DNA of 64,000 nucleotides, from positions 1-64,000 of the forward strand of contig CAYFXE010000006.1 of assembly GCA_964347035.1 (NCBI GenBank). Direction: 5' to 3'. Within the stretch, counting starts at the first letter, position 1. Every line of letters starts with the position of its first letter. Under the pieces are notes generated by a model. It worked only from the letters and a program-made list of their open reading frames with translations, did no database searches and was not told the origin of the DNA. The position numbers and the translations under genes are program-made. This DNA is from CAYFXE01 sp964347035. GTDB lineage: Bacteria > Acidobacteriota > Aminicenantia > Aminicenantales > Aminicenantaceae. Below are positions 1 through 8,793 of the stretch, piece after piece.

Positions 1-26
1 GTATAGAAAGCCCAAAGACAAAGTCA

Positions 27-121
27 ATGGGGTCAGACCTTCATAACTTTTATAATGCTTGGAACTCAATATATTTTACAGGCTTAACCGATTTATAAAA
101 GTTATGAAGGTCTGACCCCAT
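27..121. repeat. GGGGTCAG-type inverted repeat, copy 1
   Basis: Two perfectly complementary 29-bp arms (27-55 and 93-121) enclose a 37-nt loop. The outer part of each arm carries GGGGTCAGACCTT or its complement. Two related but diverged elements lie at 19269-19338 and 41937-42025, all between genes. The form fits a palindromic, non-autonomous repeat of the REP or MITE kind; no transposase is visible in the window. As RNA it would be a very stable hairpin. The rest of 1-207 shows nothing else recognisable apart from the ribosome binding site of the next gene. Confidence 0.85.
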
Positions 122-207
122 ACCTTTTTCTCTTGCATCGAGGTTAAAATTATGTCATCATGGGCTGTCTTTTTTTGGATTGAAGCAATTCCTTTAGGGA
201 GGTCGAT

Positions 208-1659
208 ATGCCATCAAAACTTGAACAGCTAGCTCCTCCTCTGCTCTGGAAGCATTTTGCTCAAATCATAAAAATTCCCCACTGCTCAGGGAACGAAACG
301 GCTCTCGGCGATTACGTCATCTCCGTGGCCGAACGCCTCGGATTAGAGTGGAAGAGAGACAGAGTGGGAAACATCGTCGTCCGGAAAAGTGCAAAACCCG
401 GACATCAAAGAGCCAAGACTGTCATCCTTCAAGGTCATCTGGATATGGTCTGTGAAAAAAACAGTGACGTTGTCCATGACTTCACGAAAGATGCCATCCA
501 GGCTGTTATAAAAGGCGATTGGATTCAATCTAAAGGAACGACTCTAGGCTCAGATAACGGCATCGGTATCGCCGCTTCGCTTGCTCTAATGGAAGACAAA
601 AAAGCAGTTCATGGTCCCTTGGAGTTTCTGTTCACAGTCGATGAAGAAACGGGTTTGACAGGCGCAACAAAAATAAAATCAGGCTTTTTGAAGGGGAAAA
701 AACTCCTCAACCTGGACAGTGAGGAAGAGGGAGAATTCACCATCGGATGTGCCGGTGGAGCCGATTCAGAAATTATCCTTCCTTTGAAAAGACAGAAAGG
801 GAAAGGAACGTTCTACAGAATCAAATTGTTCGGCTACAGAGGCGGACATTCAGGTATTGATATAGACGGAGGCCGGGGCAATGCCATCAAATTACTGGCG
901 CGTCTTCTCTGGTTGGCTCAAAAAGAATTCTCCTTTGCCTTAGTCAGCCTGGAGGGAGGAAACAAGAGGAATGCCATCGCACGTGAAGCCTGGGCTGACC
1001 TCTATCTTGACAGTAGAAAAAAAGCAAAATTTTCTTCTTTCTTAAGGAAAGAATTCAAAAAAATTAAGTCCGAGTATCAAGCGGTCGAGAAAGACGCAAA
1101 ATTCTCTTTTGAGAAATCCTCAGGAACAAGAATGAATACCCTCACACCAAAATCTCAGAGAACTCTACTCAACCTCTTGATCGGCCTCCCCCATGGGGTC
1201 ATGGCCATGCATTCAGAGATGGAAGGGCTCGTGGAAACATCCACCAACCTGGCCATAATCCACACCCACGCCAAACAAGCTGAAATCGTCTGCTCCAGCC
1301 GAAGTTCTGTCGCTTCGGCGTTGGATGCGACTCGGAACATGCTCGAAGCCGTCAGCCAGCTCTCCGGAGCACGCATCAACCAACCGGAAGGTTATCCAGG
1401 CTGGACACCAAATCTCGAATCTCAGCTCCTCAAGACTCTCAAAAAGGTGTACAAGAAGAAATATCACAAAGAACCTAAGGTGGGAGCTGTTCACGCTGGT
1501 CTAGAGTGTGGGATTATCGGAGAAAAGTTTCCAGGTATGGACATGATCTCTTTTGGTCCGACTATCGAACATCCCCATTCGCCCGAAGAAAGAGTTCAGA
1601 TAAGTTCAGTGGAGAATTTCTGGAAATTCCTCACAGCCACCCTCGCTGAGCTAGCCTGA
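208..1659 (+). CDS. pepD: Xaa-His dipeptidase (aminoacyl-histidine dipeptidase), M20C family
   Basis: This is a cytosolic di-zinc aminopeptidase-type enzyme that cleaves dipeptides such as Xaa-His. The 483-residue length is typical of PepD. Visible metal and catalytic residues are GHLD (H77, D79), SDNG (D116), the DEETGLTGA block (E146/E147), NLDSEEEG (D170) and a C-terminal EHPHSPEER histidine. The start codon ATG has a good GGGAGG ribosome binding site 8-10 nt upstream. There is no signal peptide. The downstream gene is convergent and only 13 bp away, so this gene is probably transcribed alone. Family assignment is secure; substrate range within M20C is inferred. Confidence 0.93.
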   Translation: MPSKLEQLAPPLLWKHFAQIIKIPHCSGNETALGDYVISVAERLGLEWKRDRVGNIVVRKSAKPGHQRAKTVILQGHLDMVCEKNSDVVHDFTKDAIQAVIKGDWIQSKGTTLGSDNGIGIAASLALMEDKKAVHGPLEFLFTVDEETGLTGATKIKSGFLKGKKLLNLDSEEEGEFTIGCAGGADSEIILPLKRQKGKGTFYRIKLFGYRGGHSGIDIDGGRGNAIKLLARLLWLAQKEFSFALVSLEGGNKRNAIAREAWADLYLDSRKKAKFSSFLRKEFKKIKSEYQAVEKDAKFSFEKSSGTRMNTLTPKSQRTLLNLLIGLPHGVMAMHSEMEGLVETSTNLAIIHTHAKQAEIVCSSRSSVASALDATRNMLEAVSQLSGARINQPEGYPGWTPNLESQLLKTLKKVYKKKYHKEPKVGAVHAGLECGIIGEKFPGMDMISFGPTIEHPHSPEERVQISSVENFWKFLTATLAELA

Positions 1660-1672
1660 TAAAAGCAGACAA

Positions 1673-2458
1673 CTACTTAATCCAGCCTAGCTCACTAAAC
1701 TGAGGAAATCCTGAATGGCTGAATCCCCAATAGGCAAAGAGAAGCACGCTTAGAAGATAGGCCATCGAAAAAAAGAGAAAAAAGGGATTATGAAAACCTT
1801 TTTTCCTCTCCCTCAAGTAGAATATCAAGGCAAACAGGAAACCCAAGAAAGATGCAGGAAAAGTTAAGATTACCGTCTGCCCCTCGATACCGTTCACGGT
1901 AAAATTGAAACCATAGAATACAGCTCCTGTCATTACCACAGCGAGATTGCCCGCGTTCAAGGATTCGAAAGGTAAATTCCTGGCCATAACGATCAATCCA
2001 AGGGAAACCATAAATACCCCGCCATGCCACATAAAATGGCTGATGACTTCATCATACAGATAAACAGCTTGGAATAATTCTGATGTCTTATGATTTTGCA
2101 GAAGTCTGGCTATTGAATTCGAAGAGAGGTGGAGGCCGTGACCGTCAACGTAAAGGAGAAATCCTCCAGCTAAAAGCAATTTAGCCACAAGCCCTTGGCT
2201 TCTTTCTAAATTATATGAGGAACGTAAGACTCTTTTGGCCATGAAATAGAGCAGGTAGGCTAAAGGAATGACAAAAAACGGTGTCAAAAAATCAAGGGCA
2301 TCTCCCCATGTCAAAGGTCTGCTGAGGAAGGTGGGCAGATAAGCAGGCATAATGTGAAAAAAGGCATAAACAAAGCCATAAGCCAAAAGGAAGAAACAAA
2401 AGATGTTCCTCTCTTCCCTCATCGACTCCTGGCGTTCTTGTTCAAAAAACATGACCAA
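1673..2458 (-). CDS. Polytopic integral membrane protein, unknown function
   Basis: I do not recognise the family. The 261-residue protein is very hydrophobic, with about seven predicted membrane segments. It has clustered histidines in the middle (DGHGLHLSS and SHFMWHGG), which could bind metal or haem, but that is speculation. The start is uncertain: 2458 overlaps the Omp85 remnant by 17 bp, while an internal ATG at 2422 follows AGGAG at a short spacing. It converges on pepD. Confidence 0.75.
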   Translation of the reverse strand: MVMFFEQERQESMREERNIFCFFLLAYGFVYAFFHIMPAYLPTFLSRPLTWGDALDFLTPFFVIPLAYLLYFMAKRVLRSSYNLERSQGLVAKLLLAGGFLLYVDGHGLHLSSNSIARLLQNHKTSELFQAVYLYDEVISHFMWHGGVFMVSLGLIVMARNLPFESLNAGNLAVVMTGAVFYGFNFTVNGIEGQTVILTFPASFLGFLFALIFYLRERKKGFHNPFFLFFSMAYLLSVLLFAYWGFSHSGFPQFSELGWIK

Positions 2459-2717
2459 AGTAAAAATACAATCCTATGCTCTCCTCGCTAATCCCTGTAT
2501 CAAACCGAACAACAAAGTTGCGAAGATAATACCTCAGTCCAAAGCCAAGATCAACAACAGTTTTATCGAGCTCGATTCTTAACCAGACGTTTCCAGGGAA
2601 TCGAGCCGTGATATCATACTGGAGAACAAGAAGATGTCCGGCTTGAGGAGGAAGGCCCGAAACAGCGAACCTTTTCCCTCGAATATGCGTATTATTAAAG
2701 TGAATATGGTCCAGCAA
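2442..2717 (-). pseudogene. C-terminal remnant of an Omp85/BamA-like surface antigen
   Basis: The 91-codon frame has no signal peptide, and its reading frame is closed by a TAA shortly upstream. Its last 40 residues match the end of the BamA-like protein at 4999-6123: FGLRYYLRN against AGLRFALKP, then VRFDTGISEESIGLYF against FRCDLGFSKDSVGVYF. Both end in an aromatic residue, as outer-membrane barrels do. The earlier RGKR and VLQYDITARFPG stretches align with RGYY and VFQMEYRMPLWR of the same protein. It appears to be the last few beta strands of a lost gene. No good start or ribosome binding site is seen. Confidence 0.65.
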
Positions 2718-2776
2718 ACAGGAATCTGTTTAATATATTGTTATATTATCCAAAAATTTTACACAAGGAGGAGAAC

Positions 2777-3733
2777 ATGAAGCTTCCAATCCTAAGGGCA
2801 AGATGGATGGTTATTGTTATCGCAGCTGCGACCATTATGTGTACTGTATCGGTCGACGGCAGCATCGAGGAAACCATCACCAAAACCTTTTCGGTAAGCC
2901 CAGGAGGAACTCTAAATGTGGAGACGGATCTTGGTTCTATCAAAGTGGAGGCTGTCGAAAGAAATGCCGTTGACATCAGAGTCCTACAAGAAGTGCGCAC
3001 ATCCAGTAAAGAGAAAGCCGAAAAGATACTCAAGGACTTTGAAATCGAAATCTATCAAAGAGGAAATGATGTCTTCATCCGATCAGACTACGAACGACAC
3101 GGCTGGCAGAAGTTCTGGGATAATATATCCAAGCACCTTCGCGTCAAGTATATTATTTCCGTTCCTCGCGTTTACAACACAGACCTGAAAACGAAAGGAG
3201 GAAGCATTTCTGTCCACGGAACAGAAGGCAGGGTTAGGAGCACGACATCTGGCGGTAGTCTGGATTTTGACAATATCGTCGGCGACATTTATGGAAAAAC
3301 TTCTGGTGGCAGCATAGGCATTGGAAATGTTGATGGCGATATTGACATCCACACATCTGGAGGAAGCATAAAGATTGCCCGGGCATCAGGTGAGGTGGAG
3401 GCCCACACCTCTGGTGGCAGCATCACAGTTGAAGAAGTTATGGGTGCTATCCAAGCCCATACATCCGGCGGCTCGGTTAAAGCTTATATCGCCAGCCAAC
3501 CAGCATCCAGTTGTCGGCTGTCAACTTCAGGAGGATCGATTACGGTCTACATGAAAGATGACGTCGCCGTGGACATCAATGCCAAGACCTCTGGAGGTCG
3601 GGTCCACACAGATTTCCCGATGACCATCAAGGGAAAAATTGACAAAAGATCCTTATACGGGACGATTAACGGTGGAGGGCCTGAACTTTACCTCCGCTCA
3701 TCAGGAGGAAGTATCTATATCCGCGAAAAATAA
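2777..3733 (+). CDS. DUF4097-type repeat protein, exported
   Basis: The start chosen is ATG 2777, which has AAGGAGGA 5 nt upstream; an earlier in-frame start at 2738 lacks this. A signal sequence (LRARWMVIVIAAATIMCTV) is followed by a beta-rich N-terminal part and then at least eight repeats ending in TSGGS or close variants. Such repeats are typical of the DUF4097/DUF2807 right-handed beta-helix folds found in putative adhesins. It is probably exported or surface-attached. No enzymatic motif is seen. It is divergent from the Omp85 remnant and likely monocistronic. Confidence 0.85.
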   Translation: MKLPILRARWMVIVIAAATIMCTVSVDGSIEETITKTFSVSPGGTLNVETDLGSIKVEAVERNAVDIRVLQEVRTSSKEKAEKILKDFEIEIYQRGNDVFIRSDYERHGWQKFWDNISKHLRVKYIISVPRVYNTDLKTKGGSISVHGTEGRVRSTTSGGSLDFDNIVGDIYGKTSGGSIGIGNVDGDIDIHTSGGSIKIARASGEVEAHTSGGSITVEEVMGAIQAHTSGGSVKAYIASQPASSCRLSTSGGSITVYMKDDVAVDINAKTSGGRVHTDFPMTIKGKIDKRSLYGTINGGGPELYLRSSGGSIYIREK

Positions 3734-3752
3734 CCTCTAACTTAATTAGCCT

Positions 3753-4796
3753 TTAATAAGAGAAGGCTAAATTCACAGCTCCGAACACATGCTCATTTGC
3801 TTCAGTCTTGAACCTTTTCGTCCAGAAGACAAAGGCGTAGCTTATATTGAATTGACCGACTCTCATCCCCAAACCGAGCATAATATCCAGAGAATAAGGT
3901 CTTTTATCGACTCTGTGGCTGTCGCGGATTGTATTTCCATCAAGAAAAATATTCCGGGCGATGGCTTTCCCATCAACGCCTGCAAACACATGAATCCCGA
4001 ATCGTCCTCTGCGCTTGAGGCCAAAATTACGATCCCCACCAGGTCGAATGATGAATGGTCCGAAATCATCAGGAAGGTTCCATCCGAATCTTATCTGTGT
4101 TCCTGTACTGGCGTAAATGTAAACATTTCCTAAACCGGTTCCAAAGTGTGGAATCAAATCAAAGCCCAGTCCTTTGCTCGATTCTGTCCGGAACAACTTC
4201 CATTTGCGTTCATAAATCAGCTCCATAGCGAGTTCATCTTTGAGCTGGTGTCGCCAGCCTTTTGCTGTATCTCCGTTAAAAATTTTATGGATTAATTTTT
4301 GTGATTGTTCAGCATATGAATGAGGTCCGATGACTCCCAAATTAAATTCCCAGGTTTCCATCCAGCGTTGGCCTATGCTGTGGATCCCTACCGAGAGGTA
4401 GAGAATGCCGGCGTAGGGGCGATCATCTTCGATCAATTCAATCTGGGTGATATCATCGGGTGTATAGACGGCTTGACGAAGGGATACAAAGATGGCGTGC
4501 TGAAATTCTTCATTATTCACGAAAGGCAGCCACTTGAGGAGAGGTTTGTGCCTGTAATCTTTCAAGTCATTTGACATCCATCCCAGCTTGAATCCACCTG
4601 TATAATATCGGTCTGTCCCGATAAACGTGTCGTTTTCAAAGGAAAGACAGAAAGTGCTGAAATTATCGCTGTTTTCCGATTGAGCAAAACTCAAAAAGGG
4701 AACCACCCCTATAAGCAGGGCAATTAAAATTATCCTGTTAATCATCACATTTGCTCTCGTGTGTCCATGTTGCACTCTTAGCTTCATTCTCATCAC
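3753..4796 (-). CDS. LpxR-like lipid A 3'-O-deacylase (DUF2219)
   Basis: LpxR enzymes are outer-membrane barrels that remove the 3'-acyloxyacyl chain of lipid A. After a signal peptide ending near SFAQ, the protein carries the diagnostic block SFENDTFIGTDRYYTGG, including the Asn-Asp pair of the active site. The VIGPHSYAEQSQKLIHKI segment matches the conserved GP...Q...H region with its histidine. The protein ends in an aromatic-rich strand (VNLAFSY), as expected for a barrel. The start may be ATG 4745 (MINRII), which gives a cleaner signal peptide. Family call is firm; actual lipid A activity is inferred. Confidence 0.85.
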   Translation of the reverse strand: MMRMKLRVQHGHTRANVMINRIILIALLIGVVPFLSFAQSENSDNFSTFCLSFENDTFIGTDRYYTGGFKLGWMSNDLKDYRHKPLLKWLPFVNNEEFQHAIFVSLRQAVYTPDDITQIELIEDDRPYAGILYLSVGIHSIGQRWMETWEFNLGVIGPHSYAEQSQKLIHKIFNGDTAKGWRHQLKDELAMELIYERKWKLFRTESSKGLGFDLIPHFGTGLGNVYIYASTGTQIRFGWNLPDDFGPFIIRPGGDRNFGLKRRGRFGIHVFAGVDGKAIARNIFLDGNTIRDSHRVDKRPYSLDIMLGLGMRVGQFNISYAFVFWTKRFKTEANEHVFGAVNLAFSY

Positions 4797-4998
4797 ATCC
4801 CATCAATATTCGCCGTTCTCTCCTTCTCTAGCTGTCAACGGATCATTATATATTTAGTCGTAAATACCTTAGATTAATGTATATATATAGGAAATCAGTT
4901 AAGATAACAATCATTATTTTTAAATTAAATATAGGATTGATTATTCAGCCACACAGAAAAAGACTTTTTTACACCAGAAGCATTTCCAGATAACTACC

Positions 4999-6123
4999 TT
5001 AAAATGCCTCAGTAAGAGTGAAATAAACACCGACAGAGTCTTTGCTGAAACCAAGATCACACCGGAAATTCAGTTTTTCCTCGGGTTTGAGCGCGAAGCG
5101 GAGGCCTGCCCCAAATGTGGCTTTGACATTCCTCAGTGAAAATCGGCTGATCTTGTCCGATACGTCACCCACACTCGTAAAACCGACAAGGCCAAGTCGC
5201 CTCCACAGGGGCATGCGATACTCCATCTGAAAGACCACAGCATGTTTGTCTCGATACCGGCCCTGGTAATAACCTCTCATGATCAAGGGGCCTCCGAGGA
5301 AAGAGAGCATCTGGAAGGGAGCATCGCCCGTAATAAAATTGAGATAGCCATGGAAAGCCAGAACATGGGATGTAAAAATAGGGAAATATGTCCGCAGGTC
5401 GACATTATACCTGTTAAAATGATAATCACTGCCTAGGGTTTTCCGGAAGAATGTTGCCGAAAACTGGTAAAAGCTTCCTTTCGATGGAGAAAAAATGTTA
5501 TCTCGAGAATCCCAATTAGCAAGAAGGGACAGCCCTGAGACTTTTGCTTCATCGCTGCCCAGGAATTGTCCGGTCTCCAGCAATCCTTTTTTTTCGACCT
5601 CGATGATATTATTATATTGGTACTCATACCGCAGGCCAAAATTCAATCTGGAAAGTATTCTTCTTTGTAACTTAATAAAGAGATCGACGATGTGATACGA
5701 ATAATCCTCTTCGTTCTCTGAGGATGTCTCATTACCGATACCCCAAAATTTAGAGCGGAACTTGCTGAACATGAAATTTCCTTGAATGCAATAGTCTTCA
5801 TTTTTCAGATACAGTTGGGGTGATAGAATGATCATCCATTGTTTTTTTTGGGTGTAAACCAAAAGAGTACTCATGCTCGAAGGACGCTGTTTTAAGTCTT
5901 GGCCAGAAAGACGAAAATAGTACATGGCACCGACACCGAAGGCCAGACTCGTCTCTGGTGTGTAATAGATAACGGGAAGGGCAATCCATCCCCCCCTCTT
6001 TTTAGCTTCTTCTTCTTTTTCTGCAACTTGACCGAATCCCATCGGAGTTTGCCAAAAATTGCTAAGGCACAAAAGAAGAATGAATATAGAGCAAGCCCTG
6101 AGTTTCCCTCTAGAGTATCTCAA
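4999..6123 (-). CDS. BamA/TamA-family outer-membrane barrel protein without POTRA domains
   Basis: This 374-residue surface-antigen (D15/Omp85-like) protein starts at TTG 6123, preceded by AAAGGAG. It has a signal peptide followed directly by barrel strands; no POTRA repeats fit in the available length. Characteristic segments are the LLANWDSRDNIFSPSKGSFY turn and the loop RGYYQGRYRDKH, which corresponds to the (V/I)RGF/Y loop-6 motif. The protein ends in an aromatic residue (TLTEAF). Short POTRA-less members are usually orphan barrels rather than core assembly factors. The 2442-2717 fragment is a relative. Confidence 0.85.
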   Translation of the reverse strand: MRYSRGKLRACSIFILLLCLSNFWQTPMGFGQVAEKEEEAKKRGGWIALPVIYYTPETSLAFGVGAMYYFRLSGQDLKQRPSSMSTLLVYTQKKQWMIILSPQLYLKNEDYCIQGNFMFSKFRSKFWGIGNETSSENEEDYSYHIVDLFIKLQRRILSRLNFGLRYEYQYNNIIEVEKKGLLETGQFLGSDEAKVSGLSLLANWDSRDNIFSPSKGSFYQFSATFFRKTLGSDYHFNRYNVDLRTYFPIFTSHVLAFHGYLNFITGDAPFQMLSFLGGPLIMRGYYQGRYRDKHAVVFQMEYRMPLWRRLGLVGFTSVGDVSDKISRFSLRNVKATFGAGLRFALKPEEKLNFRCDLGFSKDSVGVYFTLTEAF

Positions 6124-6133
6124 AGAATCTCCT

Positions 6134-6217
6134 TTAAAAAAATATATAAACTTCGATCAACACTCTGGCAACGTGTCTTCCTATTAAATTTGTAGCATCG
6201 GTTATAAAATATTTCAT
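6134..6217 (-). pseudogene. N-terminal remnant of an NAD-dependent epimerase/dehydratase
   Basis: The 27-codon stretch starting MKYFITDATNLIGRHVARVL closely resembles the Rossmann-fold start of extended short-chain dehydrogenases (MKYFVTGATGFIGGHVA...). The dinucleotide-binding glycines are partly changed (G to D, GF to NL), and the frame stops after VLIEVYIFF. It lies in the gap between thioredoxin reductase and the BamA-like gene. It is best read as the leftover head of a deleted gene. Confidence 0.55.
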
Positions 6218-6267
6218 GGTCACTTTCTCTGGGATGGGATAAAGAGCGAGGTCCTTTCCTGTTATCC

Positions 6268-7203
6268 CTAACTTTTCTTCCTCAGGTAATTGACTGCCTG
6301 GATCGCAGCGACACAGCCTTCCCCAGCTGCGGTTACAACCTGGAGCCCTCCGCAGGTGACATCGCCAGCGGCAAATACTCCCTCTAAATTCGTCCTCTGA
6401 AAACGATCCACCTTGACACATTGCTTATGATCGATCTCGATTCCAGCTTTACTGAAAAGTGGAGCCGATGGTATATCCCGGAAAATGAAAAGGCCAGCAA
6501 TAGCAAGCTCCTCCTGCTGATTCTCTTTCTCGATAATGATCTTTTCAACCCGTTGTTCCCCGACAATTTCTTTGATCTCAGTTTTTTGATGAAAAGATAT
6601 CTTCTTGGCTTTTATCTTCTCGAGCAACGAAGTCTTCACCTTCCATCCCTCCTTATCTCCGCTAACCCAGTAGACTTTACAGCCCATCTGCTCGAGATGC
6701 AGGATATCCTCAGCCGCTTCGTCTGAATTTCCCATGGCGGCCACTTCTGAACCACGGTAAAGGGGGCCATCACAGGTTGCACAGTAGCTGACTCCCATTC
6801 CCAATAACCTTTCTTCTCCAGGAATGATCTTCGAACGCGGCAAAGATCTGCCCGTAGCCAAAATGACCGCTTTGGCCTCGATCAGCGTATCGCGCGTTGT
6901 TACATACTTCGGGTCTGTTGTTAGGTTATAATCGACAGCGTCACCTGTAATAATTTGGGCACCGAAGTGTTCGGCGTGCCCCCTGAATTTCCCCAACAGT
7001 TCTTGGCTGTCGATGGAGATAAATCCAGGATAATTCTCGATTTTGTACCCAATCGATAACCTGGATGCAGCTCTCCCCTCCAGAACGATCGTTTTTTTAC
7101 CTGCTCTTGAGGCGTAAAGGCCGGCGGCAAGGCCTGCCGGACCCCCTCCGATGATGATGATATCTGCCGAAATATTTTTAATACTGGGAAATGAATTCTC
7201 CAT
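6268..7203 (-). CDS. trxB: Thioredoxin reductase (NAD(P)H-dependent, FAD)
   Basis: This 311-residue flavoprotein would transfer electrons from NAD(P)H to thioredoxin or a related dithiol protein in the cytosol. The FAD-binding GGGPAGLAAGLYASRAGK lies at residues 19-36, the redox-active CATC is C141/C144, and the C-terminal FAD motif is GVFAAGDVTCGGLQV. The usual NAD(P)H GxGxxA/G loop reads AAMGNSDEAAED. Start ATG 7203 is preceded by AAGGAG; a TTG one codon earlier is less likely. No thioredoxin gene is adjacent. Confidence 0.9.
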   Translation of the reverse strand: MENSFPSIKNISADIIIIGGGPAGLAAGLYASRAGKKTIVLEGRAASRLSIGYKIENYPGFISIDSQELLGKFRGHAEHFGAQIITGDAVDYNLTTDPKYVTTRDTLIEAKAVILATGRSLPRSKIIPGEERLLGMGVSYCATCDGPLYRGSEVAAMGNSDEAAEDILHLEQMGCKVYWVSGDKEGWKVKTSLLEKIKAKKISFHQKTEIKEIVGEQRVEKIIIEKENQQEELAIAGLFIFRDIPSAPLFSKAGIEIDHKQCVKVDRFQRTNLEGVFAAGDVTCGGLQVVTAAGEGCVAAIQAVNYLRKKS

Positions 7204-7341
7204 CAATTTCTCTCCTTTTTGTTATCTATCATTTATTTTGGGCTGAGCTGTGTTCTCTCTTGGTGGCCAATATGGACTGGAAAGATATAGCAAAGGTCCG
7301 GCTTTCTGTCAATCAAGCAAGAAAAAGGAACATGTTAAGGC

Positions 7342-7860
7342 TTAATCTGTCTTTAGAATCTTTTTGAGTATAGCTAATGACTCTGGAAAGAGTTCTTCAA
7401 GACTGATATATTCCCACTCTGCATACCGAATGTACCACTGACCATTTCTTTTTCTCAATTTCATCGTAATCCGGTAATTATCTGGAGAAACTCTGACCAA
7501 CTTACGTAATATTTTTACTCCTCCTGAAGACAGAGACACATCTGTCTGGATGGACGCTTCCTCAGGGGACAGCTCATCGATGTGACTGCTTAACACGTTA
7601 AAGACAATCCCCCTGAATTGGCGAAAATAACTCCTCAGCATGTCCATGGTTTCCATTTTCCCTCTGTTCTGGAAATCGGAATAATCCTCAGAGATTAGAG
7701 GCATGATCTTGTTTATGTCTTTATCCTCGACAAATTTTCCAATGTCCGACATCATCTCTAGGAATAATTCCCGATCGGTTTTTTTTCTGCATGAGGGAAA
7801 AATCACTACGACCATAAGGATGACTAAGAGGAGGGCTTTCCTTTTACACAGATTTTTCAT
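7342..7860 (-). CDS. Putative lipoprotein with NTF2/SnoaL-like fold
   Basis: The 172-residue protein has a basic N-terminus, a hydrophobic core and a lipobox-like FPSC at about residues 22-25, followed by RKKTD, which suggests lipid anchoring. The rest (an early helix pair with DIGKFVEDKDINKIMPLISEDY, then curved strands ending in RKRNGQWYIRYAEW) has the pattern of NTF2-like or DUF4440-like proteins. No catalytic signature is seen. It lies 64 bp downstream of a small truncated gene in the same orientation. Confidence 0.7.
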   Translation of the reverse strand: MKNLCKRKALLLVILMVVVIFPSCRKKTDRELFLEMMSDIGKFVEDKDINKIMPLISEDYSDFQNRGKMETMDMLRSYFRQFRGIVFNVLSSHIDELSPEEASIQTDVSLSSGGVKILRKLVRVSPDNYRITMKLRKRNGQWYIRYAEWEYISLEELFPESLAILKKILKTD

Positions 7861-7924
7861 ATCCGTTTGTTATTGACTGATAAAATAATCCTTGATTACC
7901 CTAATCGCCCTGAGAGTGATCCAT

Positions 7925-8245
7925 TTACTTGGCTTTTTTAAGCCGCAGATCTCGACCATCTGTCTCGAGTTCCGCTAAGATAATGAGCTGCCAAACCGTC
8001 CCTTTGTATTTGGTTCTCATGTAAAAATCCTCGAGATTCTCCCAATGTCCTCCCTGTTTTTGTTTGGCCAAGATCTTGGGAACGATCCCGGTCTTCATGA
8101 TATTCTTCTTGGCTTCGAGAACCTTTCGACCTTCTGCAGACTTCCTGAGGATTTGAGCCATCGCTATATACCGAACAGAAGGATTTTCTTCTTCCAGAAG
8201 CCACAGGATCGGATCTGAATTAATAATAGATTTCCAGTTACCCAT
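7925..8245 (-). CDS. Short helical protein, likely truncated N-terminal domain of a larger family
   Basis: The 106-residue protein contains WLLEEENPSVRYIAMAQIL and KILAKQKQGGHWE, then YKGTVWQLIILAEL. From memory of related sequences, this block opens larger alpha-helical (prenyltransferase-like toroid) proteins of roughly 300 residues. Here the frame ends right after LRLKKAK, with only 64 bp before the next gene, so the remainder is missing. No ribosome binding site is obvious. It could be a functional short variant or a decayed gene. Confidence 0.55.
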   Translation of the reverse strand: MGNWKSIINSDPILWLLEEENPSVRYIAMAQILRKSAEGRKVLEAKKNIMKTGIVPKILAKQKQGGHWENLEDFYMRTKYKGTVWQLIILAELETDGRDLRLKKAK

Positions 8246-8284
8246 TAAAGTTGACTCTAAGCGTTTGAATTTTTCATTTTTCCT

Positions 8285-8608
8285 CTATCGATGTTCTTTT
8301 CCCACAGACTTTCCACAGTAAGGGCAGAAAATAAAGTCTTCCCCTACAGATCTTCCGCAAAATGAACATTTGTTTTCAGGTTGTTGCCCCCTGAATATCC
8401 TCCCCTTTTCATCAAGGATCGAGTTGCAGTTGTTGCAGGCAAGGAATGAAGTGCCCTTTTTAACAGGAAAGAGAGGAATAAAAAACAGGCTCAGATAATA
8501 GTCAATCCTCTTGTGATAGACAGAAATATGGCTACAAACAGGGCAATTCCTGGGATGCTTATCAACGTAGATTGTTTTCGGTTGGAAACCTCCTATAAAG
8601 AAAACCAT
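8285..8608 (-). CDS. Small double zinc-ribbon protein
   Basis: The 107-residue protein has three CxxC-type pairs: CPVC, ACNNC, and CSFC paired with CPYC at the C-terminus. The last two form a classic zinc ribbon. A short hydrophobic stretch (YLSLFFIPLFPV) lies between the first and second pairs and may touch the membrane. Start ATG 8608 follows AAAGGAG. Proteins of this type often have unknown roles; nothing in the context assigns one. Confidence 0.7.
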   Translation of the reverse strand: MVFFIGGFQPKTIYVDKHPRNCPVCSHISVYHKRIDYYLSLFFIPLFPVKKGTSFLACNNCNSILDEKGRIFRGQQPENKCSFCGRSVGEDFIFCPYCGKSVGKEHR

Positions 8609-8729
8609 CAAACTCCTTTCTCATCTCCATTCTCTAATATATCTCTCTCTTCTAGATCTGCCAAATTTTTTATTATAGGAACGTGCACCAAAATGTCCCC
8701 CTAGAGTTTATCTGCTATCATATAATTCC

Positions 8730-8758
8730 TTTACTTGAGACATTTTATATTCTATACT
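8730..8758 (+). promoter_or_regulatory. Candidate sigma70-type promoter of the ADP-ribosylglycohydrolase gene
   Basis: TTTACT (8730-8735) and TATACT (8753-8758) are separated by 17 nt. Transcription would start near 8765, about 30 nt before the ATG at 8794. The -35 box is weak (TTTACT for TTGACA). This is pattern evidence only. Confidence 0.4.
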
Positions 8759-8793
8759 CTCTGTAGCAAGGGTGGTACTTAGAGGAACGTCCC

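Noticed and set aside
3746..3770. 8-bp inverted repeat between convergent genes as a bidirectional terminator
   Set aside because: There is no T tract on either strand and part of it lies in the LpxR-like gene.
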